A stretch of 64,000 nucleotides of DNA, from assembly GCA_027186245.1 (NCBI GenBank), contig CP114481.1, forward strand, positions 36,797,501 to 36,861,500, read 5' to 3'. Position 1 is the stretch's first letter, and each line of letters starts with the position of its first letter. The DNA comes from Coriaria nepalensis (taxonomy: Eukaryota; Streptophyta; Magnoliopsida; Cucurbitales; Coriariaceae). The position numbers were made by a program, and so were the translations under genes. Below are positions 24,301 through 37,400 of the stretch, one piece after another. The notes below the pieces were generated by a model. The model saw only the letters and a list, made by a program, of their open reading frames with translations. It did not search any database and was not told the origin of the DNA.

Positions 24301-27054
24301 AAGGAAAGCGTGCATTCGTTTAACCGTAAAATCATTTCAATGAGTCATTTCAAGTCAATAACTTATTTCAAAGCAATTCGAACTAATTCTAGTTTTGCAC
24401 TACAGAGACAACTTTTGTGCATAACTTGCAAATGATCATTGCAAGGAAAGTGTGCATTCCTTTAAAATTAAAATCATTTCAATGAGTCCTTTCAAGTCAA
24501 TAACTTATTTCGAAGCAATTCGAACGAATTCTAGTTTTGCACTTCAGAGACAACTTTTGTGCATAACTTGCAAATGATCATTGCAAGGAAAGCGTGCATT
24601 CGTTTAACCTTAAAATCATTTCAATGAGTCATTTCAAGTCAATAACTTATTTCAAAGCAATTCGAACGAATTCTAGTTTTGCACTACAGAGACAACTTTT
24701 GTGCATAACTTGCAAATGATCATTGCAAGGAAAGTGTGCATTCGTTTAAAATTAAAATCATTTCAATGAGTCCTTTCAAGTCAATAACTTATTTCGAAGC
24801 AATTCGAACGAATTCTAGTTTTGCACTACAGAGACAACTTTTGTGCATAACTTGCAAATGATCATTGCAAGGAAAGTGTGCATTCGTTTAAAATTAAAAT
24901 CAATTCAATGAGTCATTTCAAGTCCATAACTTACTTCAAAGCAAGTCGAACGTATTCTAGTTTTGCACTACAGACACAACTTTTGTGCATAACTTGCAAA
25001 TGATCATTGCAAGGAAAGTGTGCATTCGTTTAACCTTAAAATCATTTCAATGAGTCATTTCAAGTCAATAACTTATTTCAAAGCAATTCGAACGAATTCT
25101 AGTTTTGCACTACAGAGACAACTTTTGTGCATAACTTGCAAATGATCATTGCAAGGAAAGTGTGCATTCGTTTAAAATTAAAATCATTTCAATGAGTACT
25201 TTCAAGTCAATAACTTATTTCGGAGCAAGTCGAACGAATTCTAGTTTTGCACTACAGAGACAACTTTTGTGCGTAACTTGCAAATGATCATCGCAAGGAA
25301 AGTGTGCATTCGTTTAAAATTAAAATCATTTCAATGAGTCCTCTCAAGTCAATAACTTATTTCGAAGCAAGTGGAACGAATTCTAGTTTTGCACTACAGA
25401 AACAACTTTTGTGCATAACTTCCAAATGATCATTGCAAGGAAAGTGTGCATTCGTTTAACCTTAAAATCATTTCAATGAGTCATTTCAAGTCAATAACTT
25501 ACTTCAAAGCAATTCGAACGAATTCTAGTTTTGCACTACAGACACAACTTTTGTGCATAACTTGCAAATGATCATTGCAAGGAAAGTGTGCATTCGTTTA
25601 ACCTTAAAATCATTTCAATGAGTCATTTCAAGTCAATAACCTATTTCAAAGCAATTCGAACGAATTCTAGTTTTGCACTACAGAGACAACTTTTGTGCAT
25701 AACTTGCAGATGATCATTGCAAGGAAAGTGTCCATTCGTTTAAAATTAAAATCATTTCAATGAGTCCTTTCAAGTCAATAACTTATTTCGGAGCAAGTCG
25801 AACGAATTCTAGTTTTGCACTACAGAGACAACTTTTGTGCATAACTTGCAAATGATCATCGCAAGGAAAGTGTGCATTCGTTTAAAATTAAAATCATTTC
25901 AATGAGACCTTTCAAGTCAATAACTTATTTCGAAGAAAGTCGAACGAATTCTAGTTTTGCACTACAGACATAACTTTTGTGCATAACTTGCAAATGATCA
26001 TTGCAAGGAAAGTGTGCATTCGTTTAAACTTAAAATCATTTCAATGAGTCATTTCAAGTCAATAACTTATTTCAAAGCAATTCGAACGAATTCTAGTTTT
26101 GCACTACAGACACAACTTTTGTTCATAACTTCCAAATGATCATTGCAAGGAAAGCGTGCATTCGTTTAACCTTAAAATCATTTCAATGAGTCATTTCAAG
26201 TCAATAACTTATTTCAAAGCAATTGGAACGAATTCTAGTTTTGCACTACAGAGACAACTTTTGTGCATAACTTGCAAATGATCATTGCAAGGAAAGTGTG
26301 CATTCGTTTAACCTTAAAATAATTTCAATGAGTCAGTTCAAGTCAATAACTTATTTCATAGCAAGTCGAACGTATTCTAGTTTTGCACTACAGACACAAC
26401 TTTTGTGCATAACTTGCAAATGATCATTGCAAGGAAAGTGTGCATTCGTTTAACCTTAAAATCATTTCAATGAGTCATTTCAAGTCAATAACTTATTTCA
26501 AAGCAATTCGAACGAATTCTAGTTTTGCACTACAGAGACAACTTTTGTGCATAACTTGCAAATGATCATTGCAAGGAAAGTGTGCATTCGTTTAAAATTA
26601 AAATCATTTCAATGAGTCCTTTCAAGTCAATAACTTATTTCGGAGCAAGTCGAACGAATTCTAGTTTTGCACTACAGAGACAACTTTTGTGCGTAACTTG
26701 CAAATGATCATCGCAAGGAAAGTGTGCATTCGTTTAAAATTAAAATCATTTCAATGAGTCCTCTCAAGTCAATAACTTATTTCGAAGCAAGTGGAACGAA
26801 TTCTAGTTTTGCACTACAGAGACAACTTTTGTGCATAACTTCCAAATGATCATTGCAAGGAAAGTGTGCATTCGTTTAACCTTAAAATCATTTCAATGAG
26901 TCATTTCAAGTCAATAACTTACTTCAAAGCAATTCGAACGAATTCTAGTTTTGCACTACAGACACAACTTTTGTGCATAACTTGCAAATGATCATTGCAA
27001 GGAAAGTGTGCATTCGTTTAACCTTAAAATCATTTCAATGAGTCATTTAAAGTC
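18393..27054 (+). repeat. HOR-2 copy b, 61 monomers (8662 bp)
   Basis: The order is as in copy a, but five monomers longer. The spacing of the two GCGTTCG monomers grows from 568 bp (13804-14372) to 710 bp (21756-22466). A further four monomers lie between the second of these and the TCATTTGAAG monomer ahead of CAGATG (23577). From there to the end, landmarks sit 8662 bp from those of copy a: CAGATG 14915/23577, ACCGTAAAA 15664/24326, AGTCCATAAC 16261/24923, GTTCATAAC 17459/26121. Copy b has two GTCCATAAC monomers (20015, 20725) where copy a has one (12205) after its start. Confidence 0.85.
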
Positions 27055-30000
27055 AATTACTTATTTCATAGCAAGTCGAACGTATTCTAGTTTTGCACTA
27101 CAGACACAACTTTTGTGCATAACTTGCAAATGATCATTGCAAGGAAAGCGTGCATTCGTTTAACCTTAAAATCATTTCAATGAGTCATTTCAAGTCAATA
27201 ACTTATTTCAAAGCAATTTGAACGAATTCTCATTTTGCACTACAGAGACAACTTTTGTGCATAACTTGCAAATGATCATTGCAAGGAAAGTGTGCATTCG
27301 TTTAAAATTAAAATCATTTCAATGAGTCCTTTCAAGTCAATGACTTATTTCGAAGCAATTCGAACGAATTCTAGTTTTGCACTACAGAGACAACTTTTGT
27401 GCATAACTTGCAAATGATCATTGCAAGGACAGTGTGCATTCGTTTAAAATTAAAATCATTTCAATGAGTCATTTCAAGTCAATAACTTATTTCGAAGAAA
27501 GTCGAACGAATTCTAGTTTTGCACTACAGACATAACTTTTGTGCATAACTTGCAAATGATCATTGCAAGGAAAGTGTGCATTCGTTTAAAATTAAAATCA
27601 TTTCAATGAGTCCTTTCAAGTCAATGACTTATTTCGAAGAAAGTCCAACGAATTCTAGTTTTGCACTACAGACATAACTTTTGTGCATAACTTGCAAATG
27701 ATCATTGCAAGGAAAGTGTGCATTCGTTTAAAATTAAAATCAATTCAATGAGTCATTTCAAGTCAATAACTTACTTCAAAGCAAGTCGAACGTATTCTAG
27801 TTTTGCACTACAGACACAACTTTTGTGCATAACTTGCAAATGATCATTGCAGGGAAAGTGTGCATTCGTTTAACCTTAAAATCATTTCAATGAGTCATTT
27901 CAAGTCAATAACTTATTTCAAAGCAATTCGAACGAATTCTAGCTTTGCACTACAGAGACAACTTTTGTGCATAACTTGCAAATGATCATTGCAGGGAAAG
28001 TGTGCATTCGTTTAACCTTAAAATCATTTCAATGAGTCATTTCAAGTCAATAACTTATTTCAAAGCAATTCGAACGAATTCTAGCTTTGCACTACAGAGA
28101 CAACTTTTGTGCATAACTTGCAAATGATCATTGCAAGGAAAGTGTGCATTCGTGTAAAATTAAAATCATTTCAATGAGTTCTTTCAAGTCAATAACTTAT
28201 TTCGAAGCAAGTGGAACGAATTCTAGTTTTGCAGTACAGACATAACATTTGTGCATAACTTGCAAATGATCATTGCAAAGAAAGTGTGCATTCGTTTAAC
28301 CTTAAAATCATTTCAATGAGTCATTTCAAGTCAATAACTTATTTCAAAGCAATTCGAACGAATTCTAGTTTTGCACTATAGACACAACTTTTGTGCATAA
28401 CTTGCAAATGATCATTGCAAGGAAAGTGTGCATTCGTTTAACCTTAAAATCATTTCAATGAGTCATTTCAAGTCAATAACTTATTTCAAAGCAATTCGAA
28501 CGAATTCTAGTTTTGCACTACAGAGACAACTTTTGTGCATAACTTGCAAATGATCATTGCAAGGAAAGTGTGCATTCGTTTAAAATTAAAATCATTTCAA
28601 TGAGTCCTTTCAAGTCAATAACTTATTTCGAAGCAAGTCGATCGAATTCTAGTTTTGCACTACAGAGACAACTTTTGTCCATAACTTGCAAATGATCATT
28701 GCAAGGAAAGTGTGCATTTGTTTAAAATTAAAATCTTTTCAATGAGTCCTTTCAAGTCAATAACTTATTTCGAAGCAAGTGGAACGAATTCTAGTTTTGC
28801 AGTACAGACATAACATTTGTGCATAACTTGCAAATGATCATTGCAAAGAAAGTGTGCATTCGTTTAACCTTAAAATCATTTCAATGAGTCATTTCAAGTC
28901 AATAACTTATTTCAAAGCAATTCGAACGAATTCTAGTTTTGCACTATAGACACAACTTTTGTGCATAACTTGCAAATGATCATTGCAAGGAAAGTGTGCA
29001 TTCGTTTAACCTTAAAATCATTTCAATGAGTCATTTCAAGTCAATAACTTATTTCAAAGCAATTCGAACGAATTCTAGTTTTGCACTACAGAGACAACTT
29101 TTGTGCATAACTTGCAAATGATCATTGCAAGGAAAGTGTGCATTCGTTTAAAATTAAAATCATTTCAATGAGTCCTTTCAAGTCAATAACTTATTTCGGA
29201 GCAAGTCGAACGAATTCTAGTTTTGCACTACAGAGACAACTTTTGTGCGTAACTTGCAAATGATCATCGCAAGGAAAGTGTGCATTCGTTTAAAATTAAA
29301 ATCATTTCAATGAGTCCTCTCAAGTCAATAACTTATTTCGAAGCAAGTGGAACGAATTCTAGTTTTGCACTACAGAGACAACTTTTGTGCATAACTTCCA
29401 AATGATCATTGCAAGGAAAGTGTGCATTCGTTTAACCTTAAAATCATTTCAATGAGTCATTTCAAGTCAATAACTTACTTCAAAGCAATTCGAACGAATT
29501 CTAGTTTTGCACTACAGACACAACTTTTGTGCATAACTTGCAAATGATCATTGCAAGGAAAGTGTGCATTCGTTTAACCTTAAAATCATTTCAATGAGTC
29601 ATTTAAAGTCAATTACTTATTTCATAGCAAGTCGAACGTATTCTAGTTTTGCACTACAGACACAACTTTTGTGCATAACTTGCAAATGATCATTGCAAGG
29701 AAAGCGTGCATTCGTTTAACCTTAAAATCATTTCAATGAGTCATTTCAAGTCAATAACTTATTTCAAAGCAATTTGAACGAATTCTCATTTTGCACTACA
29801 GAGACAACTTTTGTGCATAACTTGCAAATGATCATTGCAAGGAAAGTGTGCATTCGTTTAAAATTAAAATCATTTCAATGAGTCCTTTCAAGTCAATGAC
29901 TTATTTCGAAGCAATTCGAACGAATTCTAGTTTTGCACTACAGAGACAACTTTTGTGCATAACTTGCAAATGATCATTGCAAGGACAGTGTGCATTCGTT

Positions 30001-31505
30001 TAAAATTAAAATCATTTCAATGAGTCATTTCAAGTCAATAACTTATTTCGAAGAAAGTCGAACGAATTCTAGTTTTGCACTACAGACATAACTTTTGTGC
30101 ATAACTTGCAAATGATCATTGCAAGGAAAGTGTGCATTCGTTTAAAATTAAAATCATTTCAATGAGTCCTTTCAAGTCAATGACTTATTTCGAAGAAAGT
30201 CCAACGAATTCTAGTTTTGCACTACAGACATAACTTTTGTGCATAACTTGCAAATGATCATTGCAAGGAAAGTGTGCATTCGTTTAAAATTAAAATCAAT
30301 TCAATGAGTCATTTCAAGTCAATAACTTACTTCAAAGCAAGTCGAACGTATTCTAGTTTTGCACTACAGACACAACTTTTGTGCATAACTTGCAAATGAT
30401 CATTGCAGGGAAAGTGTGCATTCGTTTAACCTTAAAATCATTTCAATGAGTCATTTCAAGTCAATAACTTATTTCAAAGCAATTCGAACGAATTCTAGCT
30501 TTGCACTACAGAGACAACTTTTGTGCATAACTTGCAAATGATCATTGCAGGGAAAGTGTGCATTCGTTTAACCTTAAAATCATTTCAATGAGTCATTTCA
30601 AGTCAATAACTTATTTCAAAGCAATTCGAACGAATTCTAGCTTTGCACTACAGAGACAACTTTTGTGCATAACTTGCAAATGATCATTGCAAGGAAAGTG
30701 TGCATTCGTGTAAAATTAAAATCATTTCAATGAGTTCTTTCAAGTCAATAACTTATTTCGAAGCAAGTGGAACGAATTCTAGTTTTGCAGTACAGACATA
30801 ACATTTGTGCATAACTTGCAAATGATCATTGCAAAGAAAGTGTGCATTCGTTTAACCTTAAAATCATTTCAATGAGTCATTTCAAGTCAATAACTTATTT
30901 CAAAGCAATTCGAACGAATTCTAGTTTTGCACTATAGACACAACTTTTGTGCATAACTTGCAAATGATCATTGCAAGGAAAGTGTGCATTCGTTTAACCT
31001 TAAAATCATTTCAATGAGTCATTTCAAGTCAATAACTTATTTCAAAGCAATTCGAACGAATTCTAGTTTTGCACTACAGAGACAACTTTTGTGCATAACT
31101 TGCAAATGATCATTGCAAGGAAAGTGTGCATTCGTTTAAAATTAAAATCATTTCAATGAGTCCTTTCAAGTCAATAACTTATTTCGAAGCAAGTCGATCG
31201 AATTCTAGTTTTGCACTACAGAGACAACTTTTGTCCATAACTTGCAAATGATCATTGCAAGGAAAGTGTGCATTTGTTTAAAATTAAAATCTTTTCAATG
31301 AGTCCTTTCAAGTCAATAACTTATTTCGAAGCAAGTGGAACGAATTCTAGTTTTGCACTACAGACATAACATTTGTGCATAACTTGCAAATGATCATTGC
31401 AAAGAAAGTGTGCATTCGTTTAACCTTAAAATCATTTCAATGAGTCATTTGAAGTCAATAACTTATTTCAAAGCAATTCGAACGAATTCTAGTTTTGCAC
31501 TATAG
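26394..31505 (+). repeat. 2556-bp tandem duplication (18 monomers x 2)
   Basis: Unit 1 (about 26394-28949) and unit 2 (about 28950-31505) share order and nearly all variants. Pairs 2556 bp apart are CGGAG 26641/29197, AATTACT 27055/29611, TTCTCATT 27229/29785 and GTCCATAAC 28677/31233. The left limit is the CTATAG/CTACAG mismatch at 28948/26392. Towards the right, GCACTACAG at 31358 differs from GCAGTACAG at 28802, and TTTGAAG at 31447-31453 differs from TTTCAAG. The body looks identical by eye, so this is among the youngest large events in the window. Confidence 0.8.
27055..29610 (+). repeat. HOR-2 copy c, truncated to 18 monomers
   Basis: This begins like the other copies (TTCTCATTTTG at 27229, GGACAGTG, AGTCCAACG, GTCCATAAC at 28677). 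It then jumps back at about 29.1-29.2 kb to the CGGAGCAAGTCG monomer (29197) that precedes the HOR-2 start. Only the first part of the unit is present before the next AATTACT marker at 29611. The jump creates an 18-monomer (2556-bp) tandem duplication with the start of copy d. Confidence 0.82.
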
Positions 31506-34438
31506 ACACAACTTTTGTGCATAACTTCCAAATGATCATTGCAAGGAAAGTGTGCATTCGTTTAACCTTAAAATCATTTCAATGAGTCATTTCAAGTCAA
31601 TAACTTATTTCAAAGCAATTCGAACGAATTCTAGTTTTGCACTACAGAGACAACTTTTGTGCATAACTTGCAAATGATCATTGCAAGGAAAGTGTGCATT
31701 CGTTTAAAATTAAAATCATTTCAATGAGTCCTTTCAAGTCAATAACTTATTTCGAAGCAAGTCGATCGAATTCTAGTTTTGCACTACAGAGACAACTTTT
31801 GTCCATAACTTGCAAATGATCATTGCAAGGAAAGTGTGCATTTGTTTAAAATTAAAATCTTTTCAATGAGTCCTTTCAAGTCAATAACTTATTTCGAAGC
31901 AAGTGGAACGAATTCTAGTTTTGCACTACAGACATAACATTTGTGCATAACTTGCAAATGATCATTGCAAAGAAAGTGTGCATTCGTTTAACCTTAAAAT
32001 CATTTCAATGAGTCATTTCAAGTCAATAACTTATTTCGAAGCAATTCGAACGAATTCTAGTTTTGCACTACAGACACAACTTTTGTGCATAACTTCCAAA
32101 TGATCATTGCAAGGAAAGTGTGCATTCGTTTAACCTTAAAATTATTTCAATGAGTCATTTCAAGTCAATAACTTATTTCATAGCAAGTCGAACGTATTCT
32201 AGTTTTGCACTACAGACACAACTTTTGTGCATAACTTGCAAATGATCATTGCAAGGAAAGCGTGCATTCGTTTAACCTTAAAATCATTTCAATGAGTCAT
32301 TTCAAGTCAATAACTTATTTCAAAGCAATTCGAACGAATTGTCATTTTGCACTACAGAGACAACTTTTGTGCATAACTTGCAAATGATCATTGCAAGGAA
32401 AGTGTGCATTCGTTTAAAATTAAAATCATTTCAATGAGTCCTTTCAAGTCAATGACTTATTTCGAAGCAATTCGAACGAATTCTAGTTTTGCACTACAGA
32501 GACAACTTTTGTGCATAACTTGCAAATGATCATTGCAAGGAAAGTGTGCATTCGTTTAAAATTAAAATCATTTCAATGAGTCCTTTCAAGTCAATGACTT
32601 ATTTCGAAGCAATTCGAACGAATTCTAGTTTTGCACTACAGAGACAACTTTTGTGCATAACTTGCAAATGATCATTGCAAGGAAAGTGTGCATTCGTTTA
32701 AAATTAAAATCAATTCAATGAGTCATTTCAAGTCAATAACTTACTTCAAAGCAAGTCGAACGTATTCTAGTTTTGCACTACAGACACAACTTTTGTGCAT
32801 AACTTGCAAATGATCATTGCAGGGAAAGTGTGCATTCGTTTAACCTTAAAATCATTTCAATGAGTCATTTCAAGTCAATAACTTATTTCAAAGCAATTCG
32901 AACGAATTCTAGCTTTGCACTACAGACACAACTTTTGTGCATAACTTGCAAATGATCATTGCAAGGAAAGTGTGCATTCGTTTAACCTTAAAATCATTTC
33001 AATGAGTCATTTCAAGTCAATAACCTATTTCAAAGCAATTCGAACGAATTCTAGTTTTGCACTACAGAGACAACTTTTGTGCATAACTTGCAGATGATCA
33101 TTGCAAGGAAAGTGTCCATTCGTTTAAAATTAAAATCATTTCAATGAGTCCTTTCAAGTCAATAACTTATTTCGGAGCAAGTCGAACGAATTCTAGTTTT
33201 GCACTACAGAGACAACTTTTGTGCATAACTTGCAAATGATCATCGCAAGGAAAGTGTGCATTCGTTTAAAATTAAAATCATTTCAATGAGACCTTTCAAG
33301 TCAATAACTTATTTCGAAGAAAGTCGAACGAATTCTAGTTTTGCACTACAGACATAACTTTTGTGCATAACTTGCAAATGATCATTGCAAGGAAAGTGTG
33401 CATTCGTTTAAACTTAAAATCATTTCAATGAGTCATTTCAAGTCAATAACTTATTTCAAAGCAATTCGAACGAATTCTAGTTTTGCACTACAGACACAAC
33501 TTTTGTTCATAACTTCCAAATGATCATTGCAAGGAAAGCGTGCATTCGTTTAACCTTAAAATCATTTCAATGAGTCATTTCAAGTCAATAACTTATTTCA
33601 AAGCAATTGGAACGAATTCTAGTTTTGCACTACAGAGACAACTTTTGTGCATAACTTGCAAATGATCATTGCAAGGAAAGTGTGCATTCGTTTAACCTTA
33701 AAATAATTTCAATGAGTCAGTTCAAGTCAATAACTTATTTCATAGCAAGTCGAACGTATTCTAGTTTTGCACTACAGACACAACTTTTGTGCATAACTTG
33801 CAAATGATCATTGCAAGGAAAGTGTGCATTCGTTTAACCTTAAAATCATTTCAATGAGTCATTTCAAGTCAATAACTTATTTCAAAGCAATTCGAACGAA
33901 TTCTAGTTTTGCACTACAGAGACAACTTTTGTGCATAACTTGCAAATGATCATTGCAAGGAAAGTGTGCATTCGTTTAAAATTAAAATCATTTCAATGAG
34001 TCCTTTCAAGTCAATAACTTATTTCGGAGCAAGTCGAACGAATTCTAGTTTTGCACTACAGAGACAACTTTTGTGCGTAACTTGCAAATGATCATCGCAA
34101 GGAAAGTGTGCATTCGTTTAAAATTAAAATCATTTCAATGAGTCCTCTAAAGTCAATAACTTATTTCGAAGCAAGTGGAACGAATTCTAGTTTTGCACTA
34201 CAGAGACAACTTTTGTGCATAACTTCCAAATGATCATTGCAAGGAAAGTGTGCATTCGTTTAACCTTAAAATCATTTCAATGAGTCATTTCAAGTCAATA
34301 ACTTACTTCAAAGCAATTCGAACGAATTCTAGTTTTGCACTACAGACACAACTTTTGTGCATAACTTGCAAATGATCATTGCAAGGAAAGTGTGCATTCG
34401 TTTAACCTTAAAATCATTTCAATGAGTCATTTAAAGTC
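29611..34438 (+). repeat. HOR-2 copy d, 34 monomers, internal deletion
   Basis: The first part follows copy c and then copy b. It has GTCCATAAC at 31233 and again at 31801 (four monomers later) and a TTGTCATTTTG monomer (GTCATT at 32341) in the place of TTCTCATTTTG. After two AATGACTTATTTCG monomers it passes through CAATTCAATG (near 32710) and at about 32.9 kb jumps to sequence equivalent to 25.5 kb of copy b. From there it keeps an offset of 7384 bp (GTTCATAAC 26121/33505). The block carrying ACCGTAAAA and AGTCCATAAC is missing. Confidence 0.8.
32905..32930 (+). other. Hybrid monomer at a deletion junction
   Basis: This monomer joins CTAGCTTTG (C106) to CAGACAC (C120). In the other CTAGCTTTG monomers I checked, the next segment is CAGAGAC. 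Left of the join the order matches about 22.3-22.6 kb; right of it the order matches about 25.5 kb onward. The join falls inside a stretch of full identity between partners, as expected for homologous unequal exchange. Confidence 0.72.
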
Positions 34439-37400
34439 AATTACTTATTTCATAGCAAGTCGAACGTATTCTAGTTTTGCACTACAGACACAACTTTTGT
34501 GCATAACTTGCAAATGATCATTGCAAGGAAAGCGTGCATTCGTTTAACCTTAAAATCATTTCAATGAGTCATTTCAAGTCAATAACTTATTTCAAAGCAA
34601 TTTGAACGAATTCTCATTTTGCACTACAGAGACAACTTTTGTGCATAACTTGCAAATGATCATTGCAAGGAAAGTGTGCATTCGTTTAAAATTAAAATCA
34701 TTTCAATGAGTCCTTTCAAGTCAATGACTTATTTCGAAGCAATTCGAATGAATTCTAGTTTTGCACTACAGAGACAACTTTTGTGCATAACTTGCAAATG
34801 ATCATTGCAAGGACAGTGTGCATTCGTTTAAAATTAAAATCATTTCAATGAGTCATTTCAAGTCAATAACTTATTTCGAAGAAAGTCGAACGAATTCTAG
34901 TTTTGCACTACAGACATAACTTTTGTGCATAACTTGCAAATGATCATTGCAAGGAAAGTGTGCATTCGTTTAAAATTAAAATCATTTCAATGAGTCCTTT
35001 CAAGTCAATGACTTATTTCGAAGAAAGTCCAACGAATTCTAGTTTTGCACTACAGACATAACTTTTGTGCATAACTTGCAAATGATCATTGCAAGGAAAG
35101 TGTGCATTCGTTTAAAATTAAAATCAATTCAATGAGTCATTTCAAGTCAATAACTTACTTCAAAGCAAGTCGAACGTATTCTAGTTTTGCACTACAGACA
35201 CAACTTTTGTGCATAACTTGCAAATGATCATTGCAGGGAAAGTGTGCATTCGTTTAACCTTAAAATCATTTCAATGAGTCATTTCAAGTCAATAACTTAT
35301 TTCAAAGCAATTCGAACGAATTCTAGCTTTGCACTACAGAGACAACTTTTGTGCATAACTTGCAAATGATCATTGCAGGGAAAGTGTGCATTCGTTTAAC
35401 CTTAAAATCATTTCAATGAGTCATTTCAAGTCAATAACTTATTTCAAAGCAATTCGAACGAATTCTAGCTTTGCACTACAGAGACAACTTTTGTGCATAA
35501 CTTGCAAATGATCATTGCAAGGAAAGTGTGCATTCGTGTAAAATTAAAATCATTTCAATGAGTTCTTTCAAGTCAATAACTTATTTCGAAGCAAGTGGAA
35601 CGAATTCTAGTTTTGCAGTACAGACATAACATTTGTGCATAACTTGCAAATGATCATTGCAAAGAAAGTGTGCATTCGTTTAACCTTAAAATCATTTCAA
35701 TGAGTCATTTCAAGTCAATAACTTATTTCAAAGCAATTCGAACGAATTCTAGTTTTGCACTATAGACACAACTTTTGTGCATAACTTGCAAATGATCATT
35801 GCAAGGAAAGTGTGCATTCGTTTAACCTTAAAATCATTTCAATGAGTCATTTCAAGTCAATAACTTATTTCAAAGCAATTCGAACGAATTCTAGTTTTGC
35901 ACTACAGACACAACTTTTGTGCATAACTTCCAAATGATCATTGCAAGGAAAGTGTGCATTCGTTTAACCTTAAAATCATTTCAATGAGTCATTTCAAGTC
36001 AATAACTTATTTCAAAGCAATTCGAACGAATTCTAGTTTTGCACTACAGAGACAACTTTTGTGCATAACTTGCAAATGATCATTGCAAGGAAAGTGTGCA
36101 TTCGTTTAAAATTAAAATCATTTCAATGAGTCCTTTCAAGTCAATAACTTATTTCGAAGCAAGTCGATCGAATTCTAGTTTTGCACTACAGAGACAACTT
36201 TTGTCCATAACTTGCAAATGATCATTGCAAGGAAAGTGTGCATTTGTTTAAAATTAAAATCTTTTCAATGAGTCCTTTCAAGTCAATAACTTATTTCGAA
36301 GCAAGTGGAACGAATTCTAGTTTTGCACTACAGACATAACATTTGTGCATAACTTGCAAATGATCATTGCAAAGAAAGTGTGCATTCGTTTAACCTTAAA
36401 ATCATTTCAATGAGTCATTTCAAGTCAATAACTTATTTCGAAGCAATTCGAACGAATTCTAGTTTTGCACTACAGACACAACTTTTGTGCATAACTTCCA
36501 AATGATCATTGCAAGGAAAGTGTGCATTCGTTTAACCTTAAAATTATTTCAATGAGTCATTTCAAGTCAATAACTTATTTCATAGCAAGTCGAACGTATT
36601 CTAGTTTTGCACTACAGACACAACTTTTGTGCATAACTTGCAAATGATCATTGCAAGGAAAGCGTGCATTCGTTTAAAATTAAAATCATTTCAATGAGTC
36701 CTTTCAAGTCAATGACTTATTTCGAAGCAATTCGAACGAATTCTAGTTTTGCACTACAGAGACAACTTTTGTGCATAACTTGCAAATGATCATTGCAAGG
36801 AAAGTGTGCATTCGTTTAAAATTAAAATCATTTCAATGAGTCCTTTCAAGTCAATGACTTATTTCGAAGCAATTCGAACGAATTCTAGTTTTGCACTACA
36901 GAGACAACTTTTGTGCATAACTTGCAAATGATCATTGCAAGGAAAGTGTGCATTCGTTTAAAATTAAAATCATTTCAATGAGTCCTTTCAAGTCAATGAC
37001 TTATTTCGAAGCAATTCGAACGAATTCTAGTTTTGCACTACAGAGACAACTTTTGTGCATAACTTGCAAATGATCATTGCAAGGAAAGTGTGCATTCGTT
37101 TAAAATTAAAATCATTTCAATGAGTCCTTTCAAGTCAATGACTTATTTCGAAGCAATTCGAACGAATTCTAGTTTTGCACTACAGAGACAACTTTTGTGC
37201 ATAACTTGCAAATGATCATTGCAAGGAAAGTGTGCATTCGTTTAAAATTAAAATCATTTCAATGAGTCATTTCAAGTCAATAACTTATTTCGAAGAAAGT
37301 CGAACGAATTCTAGTTTTGCACTACAGACATAACTTTTGTGCATAACTTGCAAATGATCATTGCAGGGAAAGTGTGCGTTCGTTTAACCTTAAAATCATT

